Notes under the pieces: generated by a model | The model's database searches: none | What the model was told of the DNA's origin: nothing | Seen by the model: the letters and a program-made list of their open reading frames with translations, nothing else | Source of the DNA: Axinella damicornis | Taxonomy: Eukaryota > Porifera > Demospongiae > Axinellida > Axinellidae | Length of the DNA stretch: 64,000 nt | NCBI GenBank assembly: GCA_963931865.1 | Contig: OZ007515.1 | Location: 8,013,685-8,077,684, forward strand | Direction of reading: 5' to 3' | Shown: one piece after another, positions 24,433 through 34,074 of the stretch | How positions within the stretch are numbered: the first letter of the stretch is position 1 | How the letters are laid out: the number at the start of each line of letters is the position of its first letter | Program-made: the position numbers and the translations under genes

Positions 24433-24660
24433 TTGTACTGGGAAACTATTGCCCACAGCATCCCTGCAAAGTACGAACAGTACAGCATTGAACTACTCAA
24501 GGTTATTTCTGACTTGTGGATCATAATGATGGTCACTCTTTTGCTGAAGAATGGACAGCAAGTTTTGAAAGGAAATGAAAGAAGGGAACAAGAAAATCTT
24601 TACAGCCAGAAAGAGATTTCGCTATGTCATGTATTTAGATCAGTGCGTGTTCTGTAATTC
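24433..24660 (+). pseudogene. Transposon-encoded protein fragment
   Basis: Reads KYEQYSIELLKVISDLWI, then, after one frame change, GHSFAEEWTASFERK, a stop, and KKGTRKSLQ. This pattern (LLK..xxLW..xxGHSFA..W) is one I associate with transposon-encoded proteins of unknown biochemical role in invertebrates. A frameshift and a stop show it is dead. Assignment is by memory only. Confidence 0.4.
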
Positions 24661-24861
24661 TACATTATGTTTTTCTTGGGTGTTTTTGAAGTGGTTGAGA
24701 CACAACACATATATTATGTTGGGTTCATGCTGATAAGCTGAAGTCTTCAAATCATGATACAGTGACTGCTGCTGTACGCTGAGAGTGGCTGCATTGTGTG
24801 GGGCTGTATAGGGTTATCACTGCTTCCCCCACGGTGACACTGGCGAGAAAAGTAGCATTCT

Positions 24862-24960
24862 AGCGGATCTTCAAGAGAAACTTCACATCAGCAGGTAGTC
24901 TCCATACTTTGGGTCCTAGCACAGTGAATGAGTGATTATTATTATAGCTAGCTATGTGTG
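24862..24960 (-). pseudogene. Possible LINE reverse-transcriptase tail
   Basis: Minus-strand peptide NHSFTVLGPKVWRLPADVKF resembles the conserved end of many LINE ORF2 proteins (S..V.GP..WN.LP). It is short and isolated. Confidence 0.3.
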
Positions 24961-25099
24961 GTACATGTAAATTGGTCGGTCTTAAACAGTTGCTAGCTAT
25001 CTCACCACGCATGCAGTAATTCTCAAGCCTTCCGCTGCATGTGCACATAACACAATTTGCTAGTTCATGTATGCTTTGCTAATGCATAAAATTGTCACT

Positions 25100-25500
25100 A
25101 TAAATATGCTGATGTACAGAACTACATTTAGCCCCAGGTCACCATCGATGCATCAAAGTGTGACATGATATGATACAAGCTCCTATATTAAGTTTCTTGA
25201 ACTAAAACTTTTCTCCCGGTAGACCAACCTGTAAGCCTTAGGTTTCACTTTGATGCTTAGGTCTGAGTCAAGCAGTCTTAGAGATCGTCTCACACAAAGT
25301 AGATGACATAAACACCTTATTTTAACATACTTTTAGGCCATTTCTAGTTATACTCAACAAAAGTGAAACTAAGTTTGATTTTCTCCCAGTTCTTGAGTCT
25401 GTATATTACCCTGTACAAGGCAACTTTTATCTCAAACACAAACAGTTAGGCAGATCGCCTCACACAAACATATCCACCGTGGTGGCTCTAATGAATTGTG
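25100..25500. other. No gene recognised
   Basis: AT-rich sequence inside the transposon relic with two loosely similar stretches (gtttcactttgatgcttagg and aaagtgaaactaagtttga). Nothing else supported. Confidence 0.3.
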
Positions 25501-25799
25501 ATGAATAGTAGGTGCCTATACGTAGGTCAGAGACTTTTAGCTAATTCATGCCACTTACCTGACACTCTGGATAGTGTTCTGCTAACAGTTTGTTGTTTAC
25601 TTCGCGATAGAAGCTCGATAGCGCTCGTTTGCACTCAATGGCGGACAACAGTAATTGCGCTGCGCAGCTGCAATGACCGCTTCATGATATATCCGTATAC
25701 TGTCCGCATACGCTACCGTTTCACATCCACGTCAGTACTGTATTATCTACTATGCTGAAAGTGATCAAAACTGAAAGTGGGAATGGCCTCGGAATGAAG

Positions 25800-26690
25800 C
25801 TATCAACTCCCAACTTCCCATAATGTCACTCCCATACTTGTGTATGTACATATGGGTTTAAAGGTAAGTGCATTGTTTGTGTCATATGGCATTTAATTTA
25901 TTCCTGCACCTGAGTGATTAGTCCGGGGATGTGTGTAATGGACCGAGGCTGTTGTGGGCTATAATGTGTGGCTGGGCCTCTTTGTCACTGAAGGTCATCA
26001 CGTTTGCTTGAATATATATACCTCTTTTTGTGTGTGTGTGTGTGTGTGTGTAGCTACCTTGGAGTAGGATGTGGGTGTCACCAGGAGCTAATGAGCCCTG
26101 TGAAGCCCCTGGTGATACTGATACAACTAGTGAGGTCATTTGGTTCTGAGAATCGTTATTGGTAATTGGTTTTCCCTGTGTTCTTTGGATTAGTACAGTG
26201 CATGACCACCAATAATTCACATGGGGTATATAGTGTTCTCGAGTGAGCACATGCGCAGCAGAGTTAAAGCAATACCTTCATGTCTGTGTGTGTGTCTGTT
26301 TGTCGGCAAAATATTGAGATGGCTTCAAGCAGGTTAGCTAAGGCATTTACAAATGTTATACTGGAAAACAATGAACTTAGATTTGTATGTTTCTGTGCCT
26401 GATACAAGCCAAGACGGTTCTTTGGCCATTATTACAGCTACTTCCTATTATTGGTTTCTTGGCTTTACCCATGTCAAAATCACGCGTGGCATCATCAACT
26501 GTACTAGTACTGCCACTAGTCTCGTGCCTAGCCGACCACTAGGCAAGACATTGACACATTGGAAATACTCAAAGCATGTATACTGACTCAACTACATTGC
26601 AACATAATATCATGATAACATAATATTATTGCACTAAAGAAAATTAAGTGTGTTGTACAATGGACCGGTATTAAACCACACTCAGCATCA
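25800..26690. other. Intergenic with GT microsatellite
   Basis: Contains (TG)n at 26030-26051. The segment 26516-26555 (tagtctcgtgcctag and ctaggcaagaca) may be a degraded TAG...CTA element. No domain-bearing frame found. Confidence 0.4.
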
Positions 26691-26697
26691 GGGTGCA

Positions 26698-27360
26698 TTA
26701 TTTGGTACAAACTGCACAGGTGAGTTCTTTCTGTGGGTCATAAGGTGGACAAGCCATTCCATTGCAGTTAGCTTCAACGTGATAGAACAAAGCACCGTTC
26801 GCATCAGAAACACTTCCTGGTATTGAGTCAGGGTTCTTGTCAACACACTCGTACATGGTACGAAAGTGGTCACTCCAAGTTCTTGCTTCTGTCATGAGGT
26901 AGCCAGAGTATTCCAGAGTCCATGTCGATGGACAATGAGTTTTAGCTGGGATCATTGTGACTGCCACCCTTGTTGAAGCATAGCACACAGCGCAGGGAAC
27001 ATTGTGGTTGTAAACAGCTGATAGTGGTCCATGGTGTGATTGGTATTCCGCTCCATACATATAGCTGTAACCTTGAACTCCAGGACTGTAGCTGAGGTAG
27101 TCTGGATCTTCAGGCATGCAGAGGTAGTTGGCTGCTCCTCCCTTGTCAGCATACCAGGTTCCACCAGCCCTCCCTGCATACAACAGCTCAGTTCCTGAGG
27201 CACTTGGACAGCTAGTTTTCCCCCACCTTGTGTAAACCACCCCACCACTCCTTGACTCTTGAGGAGAGTTCGCTTTGCTGAGTAGCGAAGCGAAGGAAAT
27301 TCTGTTCCAGAAAAGGCCGAACAGGCTAAAGAAAAGAATTTTGGCAGAGGAATGGTACAA
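26698..27360 (-). CDS. Spongin-type short-chain collagen C-terminal domain protein
   Basis: A 220-residue open frame. After a hydrophobic start (KILFFSLFGLFWNRISFASL) comes the spongin/short-chain collagen C-terminal domain: VVYTRWGKTSCPSASGTELL, AANYLCMPEDPDYL, GAEYQSHHG, NHNVPCAVCYAS, CPSTWTLEYSGYLM, YECVDKNPDSIPGS, NGALFYHVEANC and a terminal LTCAVCTK. Paired cysteines and the HNVPCAVCY and NGALFYHVE blocks are family hallmarks. These proteins are extracellular matrix components in sponges. No Gly-X-Y repeats precede the domain in this frame. A ctttag acceptor-like site at about 27320 could mark a real exon start with collagenous exons further upstream, so the methionine at 27360 is uncertain. 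The frame is undamaged, unlike the copy at 22359. Confidence 0.75.
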   Translation of the reverse strand: MYHSSAKILFFSLFGLFWNRISFASLLSKANSPQESRSGGVVYTRWGKTSCPSASGTELLYAGRAGGTWYADKGGAANYLCMPEDPDYLSYSPGVQGYSYMYGAEYQSHHGPLSAVYNHNVPCAVCYASTRVAVTMIPAKTHCPSTWTLEYSGYLMTEARTWSDHFRTMYECVDKNPDSIPGSVSDANGALFYHVEANCNGMACPPYDPQKELTCAVCTK

Positions 27361-27529
27361 TAGTTATAGAGGCTTAATAATCACGTTCGTATGCTGTGTG
27401 TTGTTGAGACACTCTGTTTAGCTGATATGCTCAAGGACATGGATCCGCCGGACATGATGACTTGAAATTAGCAAAGTGATGCTGGTGGTCACGCATGTAT
27501 ACCAGGGGCATGGAGAGCAATTTACTCCA

Positions 27530-27960
27530 ACCCCCCTTCACCTGGGACTTGGAGAGCGGCTCGGAGAGCATGTACTCCAGAGGCTTGGACAGCAATGTAC
27601 TCCACCCCTCTGCACTGGGGGCTTGGAGAACAATGTACTCCAGCCCACCTACACTGGGGGCTTGGAGAGCATGTACTCTAGCCCCCCTGCACCAGGGACT
27701 TGTACTTCAGCCCCTACACCCGGGGCTTGGAGAGCATGTACTCCAGCCCCCCTGCACCAGGGACTTGTACTCCAGCCCCGGGCTTGGAGAGCATGTACTC
27801 CAGCCCCCCTGCACCAGGGACTTGTACTCCAGCCCCTACACCCGGGGCTTGGAGAGCATGTACTCCAGCCCCCCTGCCCCAGGGACTTGTACTCCAGCCC
27901 CTACACCCGGGACTTGGAGAGCATGTACTCCAGCCCCCCTGCACTGTGGACAGAGCTCTC
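27530..27960. repeat. Minisatellite, 66-bp unit with internal subrepeat
   Basis: Repeats combine ggggcttggagagcatgtac, tccagccccc, ctgcaccagggacttgtac and tccagcccctacacc. Each 66-bp unit holds two related halves, and some units are shortened. Open frames crossing it in all plus phases are by-products. Confidence 0.9.
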
Positions 27961-28394
27961 TTCTCCTCAGTCTTGATAACTGGTCAGACTGCCAAGGTTT
28001 ACTGATAGAGTTTGCTGATCTGTGCATATGGTTTACTGAGACTGAAGTTATTCCAAGAGGACTTTCCTCGCCTGTAAATATCAAATTAATGGTACTGTCA
28101 TTATTATCGCTGTCGTCCACAGGATTACTGATCTTGAGCCAATTGTAGAGACAGACCAGTATGATGGCACTATAGCCATACATGTACAACTTGCATATGT
28201 ACCTGTCTGTAGGATTTGCTAACCAAAACTCCATGAGCAATTTATTTCAATGTCAATTAGTGTCCATGATTACGGACTGAAAAATTATGCTCATGAATAT
28301 ATTTATCACACTGTATATCCACTGACAAATGAAGTTAACAAGGACATGCTGTACATTATCTAATGTATAATTATGTTCCACGCAGTCTAAGCAT

Positions 28395-28880
28395 TTGCAA
28401 TCTTGAGATTGCGTTGCGCATTCTCGGATCCCGAAATTACGTTCCAATCTCGGATTGCGCAAACAAAGTATGCAGTCTCAAGATTGCGCAAATACACAAG
28501 TGTGCAATCTCAAGATCTCGTGAAAGAACTGGAACGGTTGGATGGTGTTCTATGTCTTCGGATTATCTTCCGGTCATTCACTTAGATTAGCCAAGTGGAA
28601 GGGAGCAATAGCAGCCTGGAAAGAAAATTATCACAGCGCTTACAACTTCATCCCCACAGTAAGTTTCAGCATATGAGTACCAGTACTCAACGGCTTGGTC
28701 AGAAGTTTTGTGGGTCTTTCATGAGAGCCGTACTCGATCTCGAGATTGTGCAAGTGTCTTGCACACTCTAGATGCAACAAAATTGCACAATCTTGAGATA
28801 CACCCTACAATCTCGAGATTGGCATGCAATTTCCGGATTCTGAGAATGCAACGCAATCTCGAGATTGCGCAAATTCCTAA
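28395..28880. repeat. Cluster of palindromic CAATCTCGAGATTG motifs
   Basis: About eight copies or near copies of a 14-base palindrome (caatctcgagattg, caatcttgagattg, cagtctcaagattg), usually followed by cgcaaa or gcgcaa, occur within 490 bp in both halves. Spacing is irregular, so it is not a simple tandem repeat. Origin unknown. Confidence 0.65.
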
Positions 28881-28899
28881 ATTGCACAGGACATATAGA

Positions 28900-29266
28900 T
28901 GTTCACACCATCTTTCTCTCCCCTTGCACGCGTATATAGCTGTTCAAGGCTGGCAAATCAGTGTGCCAGCAAGCTGAAGTTACGTGACAAATTTTCCAAG
29001 GAAACCAAATGCAGTGTGGAGGAGCTAGAGGCCTCATTTGGGGAGCAGGCTGGCTTCCTACAGGTACGTATAACATGTGAGTGGTACAATGACAGCAGCA
29101 ATATAGATAGGGTTATATGCTACGATGTCACTCCCCTTGTTCCTTCCTTGCTCCCAGGTGTTCTAACCAGTTGCACAATGCTCATAACTCGCCCTGGACC
29201 ACTGAACCGGAACAGAGCATGGTGTAGGATTTTGGGGCACACAGGAGATCATCACACTTGGCCGTA
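28900..29266 (+). other. Possible exons of a kinase-related gene
   Basis: An open stretch KLKLRDKFSKETKCSVEELE continues to a CAG/gtacgt donor at 29063-29064. Further on, text immediately left of the LTR insertion (29240-29271) reads in frame with RPSAEDVC beyond the LTR element, the end of a kinase domain. Exon limits not determined. Confidence 0.35.
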
Positions 29267-29271
29267 CAGAC

Positions 29272-29388
29272 TGTTACTAGTTTGTGACCTTTGTACTTGG
29301 CCCGCGTGTTGTGATTGTACTGCAGTCTGTCGCCATCATTATAATCTGGAGTTCACCTACCTGACCTGGGACAGCCGGGTTGTTAACA
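29272..29388 (+). repeat. 5' LTR (117 bp)
   Basis: Starts tgttactagtttgtgacc and ends gggttgttaaca. It differs from the 3' LTR mainly by four extra bases (gcag) at about 29325. Very short for a gypsy LTR. No obvious TATA box. Confidence 0.93.
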
Positions 29389-29402
29389 TGGTGTCAGAGG
29401 TG
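29389..29402 (+). promoter_or_regulatory. Primer binding site-like sequence
   Basis: Immediately after the 5' LTR stands tggtgtcagaggtg, which begins TGG like the complement of a tRNA 3' CCA end. The primer tRNA was not identified. Confidence 0.5.
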
Positions 29403-29425
29403 TAGAGCCCACGAAGAACCCAGAA

Positions 29426-30339
29426 GTGAGTACACGGAGACAAGACCACGATGGAAAAGTACTTGGCGCCAGAGCCGTTCGCGAGGGCGAGCTACCAGAA
29501 CAATGGCTGCGGTTCAAGAGGGAATTCGGCCAGTTCTTGACAGCAGTAGGAAAAGCAGAGGCCGCGTCTGCAGTCAAGACGGCGATTTTCCTGAGAGTTG
29601 TGGGTCCGCGAGTGAACGATATGTACGAGACAATGACGTTCACAGAGATGAAGACAAAAACGACTTCAAAACGGTAGTTGCTAAACTGGACGAGCTGTGC
29701 GTCAGGAGAACAAGCAGACACGTGATTCGAGACAAATTCTTCCAACTCAAGCAGGAGGGGAGAGCAATCGACTTGTTCATGACAGAGGTACGGAAGCAGG
29801 CGAAAGACTGTGCATTTGGTGAGCTGAAAGATGACCTGATGCTGCACGTCTTGATAAGAGGCCTTGACGGTGAGCGCATGAGAAGGAGGTTATTTGAGAC
29901 CGACAAGCTGACCCTTGAGAAGGCCATACAGATGTGCCGAACAATGGAAGCAACATCCGCTGATCTACAGCTGTGGTCAGGCACGAAAGAAGAGGAAGTT
30001 GCTGCTATTACTCAGGGAGCGAAGGGGAAGAAGAAACAGGAGTACAAACAACCACCCCAGAAGCAGCAGTCACAGAGGAGGACATGTGGCAAATGTGGGC
30101 AACAGCATGAAAGAGCGAAGTGTCCAGCATATGGGAAAACCTGTTTTAGGTGCCAGAAGCTCAACCACAACGCCAAATTCTGCAAATCAAGAGAAGAAGC
30201 TCAGATGGTGGATGCAGACTCGGATCAAGATTCAGTACTGCACATTGGTCGGAAAGAAGCTGCTAGCAAAGGTCAAGGTGAAGACCAACAAGCAAGCCCA
30301 GGAGTTGACATGCCAGCTAGATACAGCTGCATCTTGTAA
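29426..30339 (+). pseudogene. gag: Gag polyprotein, frameshifted
   Basis: Structural protein of the element. Capsid-like text (LPEQWLRFKREFGQFL) is in one frame to 29674 and continues in a second (VVAKLDELCVRR, DKFFQLKQEG). Near the end are two zinc knuckles, CGKCGQQHERAKC (C-x2-C-x3-H-x4-C) and CFRCQKLNHNAKFC (C-x2-C-x4-H-x4-C), which bind the RNA genome in this family. A frame change near 29440-29480 and one near 29650-29675 show decay. Confidence 0.85.
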
Positions 30340-30900
30340 TGTCCTGGCTCGCCGAGATTATGAAAAGCTAGGCAAGCCGAAGCTGGACAGCAGCAGCACC
30401 ACTCTCACCATGTACGACGGCAGAGAGAGGAAGTCACTGGGAGTGTGTCAACTTGTGATAGATGACTGTGACGGCAAGGCACGGAGACTGAAGTTTGAGG
30501 TGTTGGAAACAGAAAAACTCACTCTGTTGTCTTTGGAAACCTGCCTCAAGCTTCACCTGCTCAGCTACGAGAGGGAGTCAGTCAGTGTGGTAGAAGCCGA
30601 GAAGCCACTAACGCGAGAGCAGCTGCTGGAAGACTATCACAATGTCTTCAGTGGTCTGGGAACCCTACCTGGTGAGTATGACATGGAACTAGATGGGAGG
30701 GTGCCTCCGGTACAGAACAGACCAAGAAGGATTGCACTGGCCATGAAACCAGCAGTTGAGAGCAAACTCAAAGAGCTGGAGGAAAAGGGAGTAATTGCCC
30801 GTGTGGATAAGCCGACTGAGTGGATCAGCAACCTCACTGCTGTCTGGAAGGCCGACAAGGGCCAAGTGAGAGTGTGTTGGATCCACGGGACCTCAATAAG
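30230..30900 (+). pseudogene. pol: Aspartic protease and reverse transcriptase start
   Basis: Follows gag in another frame. The protease active-site region reads CQLDTAASCNVL, where the usual LDTGA has an alanine in place of glycine. After a linker, NRPRRIAL and ELEEKGVIARV mark the beginning of the RT domain. The RT then changes frame near 30870. The altered protease motif may mean loss of activity or a lineage variant. Confidence 0.8.
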
Positions 30901-31527
30901 GCCATCAAGAGAAACCACTACAACATGCCGATCCTTGAGGATGTCCTGCCTCAACTGACAGAAGCCAAGATTTTCAGTCTGCTAGATGCAAAGGATGGCT
31001 TCCTACAAGTCCGGCTCAGTGAACGAAGCAGCTACTACACCACATTCTGGGGTCCGAAGGCCCGTTACCGCTGGCTTCGTATGCCTTTCGGTATATCGTC
31101 TGCACCGGAAGAATTCCAGAGAAGGCTGCAGGCTGCATTGCACGGGCTAGAGGGTGTCTCAGTGGTTGCGGACGACATCCTAGTCTTTGGCTGTGGAGAC
31201 TCCGAGGAGGTGGCCAGACGAGACCATGATGTGAAGCTGGTGAAACTGTTGGACAGAGCACGAGAGAAACAGCTCAAATTCAACAGTAACAAGCTGCGCC
31301 TGCATATGACAGAGCTTCAGTACATTGGACACAGGCTAACTACACAGGGAGTGAAGCCTGATCCAGCCAAGGTTTCAGCGATCAGAGAAATGGCCGAACC
31401 AACATCACCGCAGGAGGTCCGCAGATTCTTGGGCATGGCCAACTACTTGTCCCGGTTCCTGCCAAGCCTATCTCAGATAAGTGAACCACTCCGAAAGCTC
31501 ATTGAAAAGGAAGCAGAGTTTCATTAG
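30870..31527 (+). pseudogene. pol: Reverse transcriptase domain
   Basis: RT palm motifs are present: IFSLLDAKDGFLQV (first catalytic aspartate), RMPFGISSAPEEFQ, and VADDILVFG (the Y-x-D-D position, here V-A-D-D). It ends with the connection text RRFLGMANYLSRFLP. A TAG stop at 31526-31528 replaces what is normally a tryptophan-containing stretch before RNase H. Confidence 0.9.
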
Positions 31528-31529
31528 GG

Positions 31530-32544
31530 AGACAGCGAAGAGGCAGCATTCAAGCAAATCAAGAGCCTGATGTGCAGTGAGAAAGTGCTGGCCTATTATG
31601 ATGGAAGCAAGCCAATAGTGATCCAGTGCGATGCAAGTACACAGGGCTTGGGAGCAACACTACTCCAAGATGGGCGACCTGTTGCATCAGCCTCAAGATC
31701 TCTCACCAAAAGTGAGAAAAACTATGTGGCAATGGAGCTTGAGTGTCTGGCAATGGTGTATGCTTGCCAACGCTTTGACCAGTACATTTATGGCAGGAAG
31801 GTCACTATTGAGACGGACCACCGAGTGCTAGAGAGCATCACCAAAAAGTCACTCCTAGCTGCGCCAAAGCGACTGCAACGCATGTTGCTGGCACTACAAC
31901 GTTACGACCTGGAAGTTCAGTATCGCCCAGGAGCTATGCAGTACATTGCAGATCCCCTGTCACGTGCCCCAGTAGATCGACCCAAGGCTGAGGAGCTAAG
32001 CAAAGAAGAGGTGTTTCAGATGTCCCAGGCTGACACCACGGAGGAAGAGATTGAATACTGCACTTCACGACAGCAGGTGCATGTCAGCGACAAAAGAATG
32101 GACTCGGTGAAAAGAGAAGCAGGCCGTGATGAAGAACAACAGAGAATTCGTCAAGTGGTCTGCCAGGGATGGCCAGCAAAGATTTCAGAGGTGCCTCTCG
32201 AGGTCAGGAGTTACTGGAACTTCCGAGACACACTCACAGTAGAGGATGGAATCCTCTACAAGGGAGAGCAAGTGGTGGTGCCAACCGCACTACGCCCAGA
32301 TTTTCTGCAGCGACTACACTCCAGCCACCAGGGCTATGAGGCAACCTTAAGGAGAGCCCGAGATGCTGTTTACTGGCCAGGGATGGCGGATCAAATCAAG
32401 AGCCTGACAGCAAGCTGCAAGATCTGCGAAGAGGATGCTCCAGCCCAGCCAAAGGAAAGGCTGTTAGCTCATGAAATACCCAAGCAACCATGGGCCAAGG
32501 TGGGCATGACCTATTCAAATGCAGAGGGAAGGACTACCTGGTGA
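31530..32544 (+). pseudogene. pol: RNase H and integrase zinc-binding domain
   Basis: RNase H is recognised by IQCDASTQGLGATLL, AMELECLAMVYACQ and TDHRVLE, followed by ADPLSRAP. The integrase N-terminal HHCC finger follows (HSSHQGYEATLRRARD, then CKICEE). The frame is lost near 32510 before the catalytic core. Confidence 0.9.
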
Positions 32545-33416
32545 TTGTCGACTATCTCACTGACTTCTTTGAGATCAGCCAGCTTTCAGACACCACTTCA
32601 GCAACAGTGATTGAGGCCACCAAGAAGGAGTTCGCAAGACATGGAGTGCCACTAATTGTGCAGTCAGACGGAGGGCCACAATTCACTGCTAGGGAGTTCC
32701 AGAGATTTGCCGAGACATGGGAATTCCAGCACACAGCATCATCTCCATATAACAGCCAGTCGAATGGGAAAGCGGAATCGGCAGTTAAGATTGCAAAACG
32801 GCTTCTGAAGAGAAGCCGAGACCCATACAGGGCGCTGTTGGAGTGGAGAAACACACCCACAGCGGGAATGGGATCGAGCCCTGCACAGAGGCTCTTGGCT
32901 AGGCGAACCAGAGCGGCTGTTCCAACCAGCCCAAAGAAGATGAAAGCAGCCCCGCAGTCCCACATGTGGGAGAAAAAGGTGAACAAGCACCTTAAGACAC
33001 AAGCAAGGAAGACAGGGAGGGATCTTCCCGCATTGAGGGTTGGCCAACCAGTGTTGGTTGAGGATGTGTTAGCCAGGAAGACGCAGTGGACCAGAGGCCG
33101 TTGTGTTGATCAACTTTCTGACCGGTCGTATGTCGTGGAGGTTGATGGCCATTTCCTGCGACGAAACCGCCGATTCCTGCGACCCACAGGGAACCCACCC
33201 AACGAACAGACTGATCAGCCCGATGGGCAATGGGAGGCAGAGGACCTTGAGATTGAGTCGAATTCCCCGGAGCCATCAACGACAGTCGAGGAAGAAACGG
33301 CACCCACTCAGAGGGAGCCAGAGAGCAGAGCACCAGCGATACCGGTACCAACGGCGAGAACCAGAAGTGGACGGCACATCAGACAGCCAGTGAGATTTAG
33401 TGACTATGTTAAGTAG
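32490..33416 (+). pseudogene. pol: Integrase catalytic core and C-terminus
   Basis: Continues in a new frame with VIVDYLTDFFEI (first Asp), VQSDGGPQF (second Asp) and NGKAESAVK (Glu), the D,D-35-E triad. A C-terminal module with GQPVLVEDVLARK and RNRRFLRP follows, then an acidic, proline-rich tail ending at the stop at 33416. This is the least damaged part. Confidence 0.9.
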
Positions 33417-33585
33417 TGACTAACAGTACTTTGATAATTAATTTGTGCACTTTGGCTTCTGACCTATGTTAAGTAGTTAGCTGGTTGATAATTTGTGTAC
33501 TTTGGGTTAGACCTGTATTAAGTAGTTGGTAGTTTGCTTGTTGGGTTTTTGTCTTTGTTAATCAGTTAGCGACTGTTAGCAACTG
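33417..33585 (+). other. Untranslated tail with diverged tandem repeats
   Basis: Between integrase and the polypurine tract, a segment of about 55 bases (ctatgttaagtagttag, tttgtgtactttgg) occurs two to three times with changes. Not coding. Confidence 0.6.
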
Positions 33586-33598
33586 AAAGAGAGGGGAT
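33585..33598 (+). promoter_or_regulatory. Polypurine tract
   Basis: The purine run gaaagagagggga lies directly before the 3' LTR, the expected site of plus-strand priming. Confidence 0.8.
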
Positions 33599-33711
33599 GT
33601 TACTAGTTTGTGACCTTTGTACTTGGCCCGCGTGTTGTGATTGTACTGTCTGTCGCCATCATTATAATCTGGAGTTCACCTACCTGACCTGGGACAGCCG
33701 GGTTGTTAACA
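33599..33711 (+). repeat. 3' LTR (113 bp)
   Basis: Nearly identical to the 5' LTR apart from the four-base difference near its middle, pointing to a fairly recent insertion despite several coding lesions. Confidence 0.93.
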
Positions 33712-33716
33712 CAGAC

Positions 33717-34055
33717 TGTTCCATGCGACCCAGTGCCGAGGACGTGTGTTTTGTAAAGTTGAGTCACTTGAGTGGTCTTGTAGCGAAACTAATATGTCAT
33801 GCCGCGAAACTAATATGTCATGCCGGAGTTTGGTTGTAATTTCCTGAGTGGAATACGACACCCCAACATTGTGCAGTACTTGGGCTCATATTGTGATCCT
33901 GAGTCCAGTTTGCCAGTGCTCCTATTGGAACTCATGGATGAGAACTTGACCCCTTTCCTCGAGCGATCTCGAGCCCAAGAACCACTCTGCTACCATACTC
34001 AAGTCAATCTCTGTCACGGCATAGCACTGGCATACTACACTCCAACGATTGAGTT
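33717..34055 (+). pseudogene. Protein kinase domain fragments
   Basis: Directly after the LTR element, MRPSAEDVC resembles the last helix of a kinase domain. From 33838, FLSGIRHPNIVQYLG, LPVLLLELMDENLTPFL and HTQVNLCHGIALAY match the alpha-C to alpha-E region (hinge ELMDENL). The N-lobe piece follows the C-terminal piece, so these are parts of two tandem kinase genes or a rearranged relic. The catalytic loop HRDL is missing because the text stops at a G run and repeat copy B. A 20-base tandem duplication (aactaatatgtcatgccgcg) lies at about 33786-33826. Confidence 0.6.
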
Positions 34056-34074
34056 AGCTACATGGGGGGGGGGG

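Larger units (their letters stand above)
23565..25760. mobile_element. TIR DNA transposon relic (about 2.2 kb)
   Basis: Inverted repeats of about 90 bp bound the region. The left arm near 23575-23665 contains cagtactgacgtggatgtga and tgaagcgatcattgcag; the right arm near 25660-25755 contains the complements. Between them lies a plus-strand start-like frame (MAESREILEDD at 23716) and a degraded ORF at 24433-24660, consistent with a decayed autonomous element. The class is not assigned. It also hosts part of the 38.7 kb repeat family (23900-24090, opposite orientation) and a CA run at 24050-24071. Confidence 0.55.
29267..33716 (+). mobile_element. Gypsy-type LTR retrotransposon, full length, decayed
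   Basis: The two LTRs begin TGTTACTAG and end GTTAACA and are flanked by the 5-bp target repeat cagac (29267-29271 and 33712-33716). Order inside is gag, protease, reverse transcriptase, RNase H, integrase, as in Metaviridae/Ty3-gypsy. Several frameshifts and a stop at 31526-31528 break the coding region. Insertion split a host sequence that reads as the end of a kinase domain. Confidence 0.95.

Noticed and set aside
27476..28148. Plus-strand frames of 101-217 residues rich in Pro and Ser
   Set aside because: Created by the 66-bp minisatellite; all three phases are open and no domain or splice context supports them.
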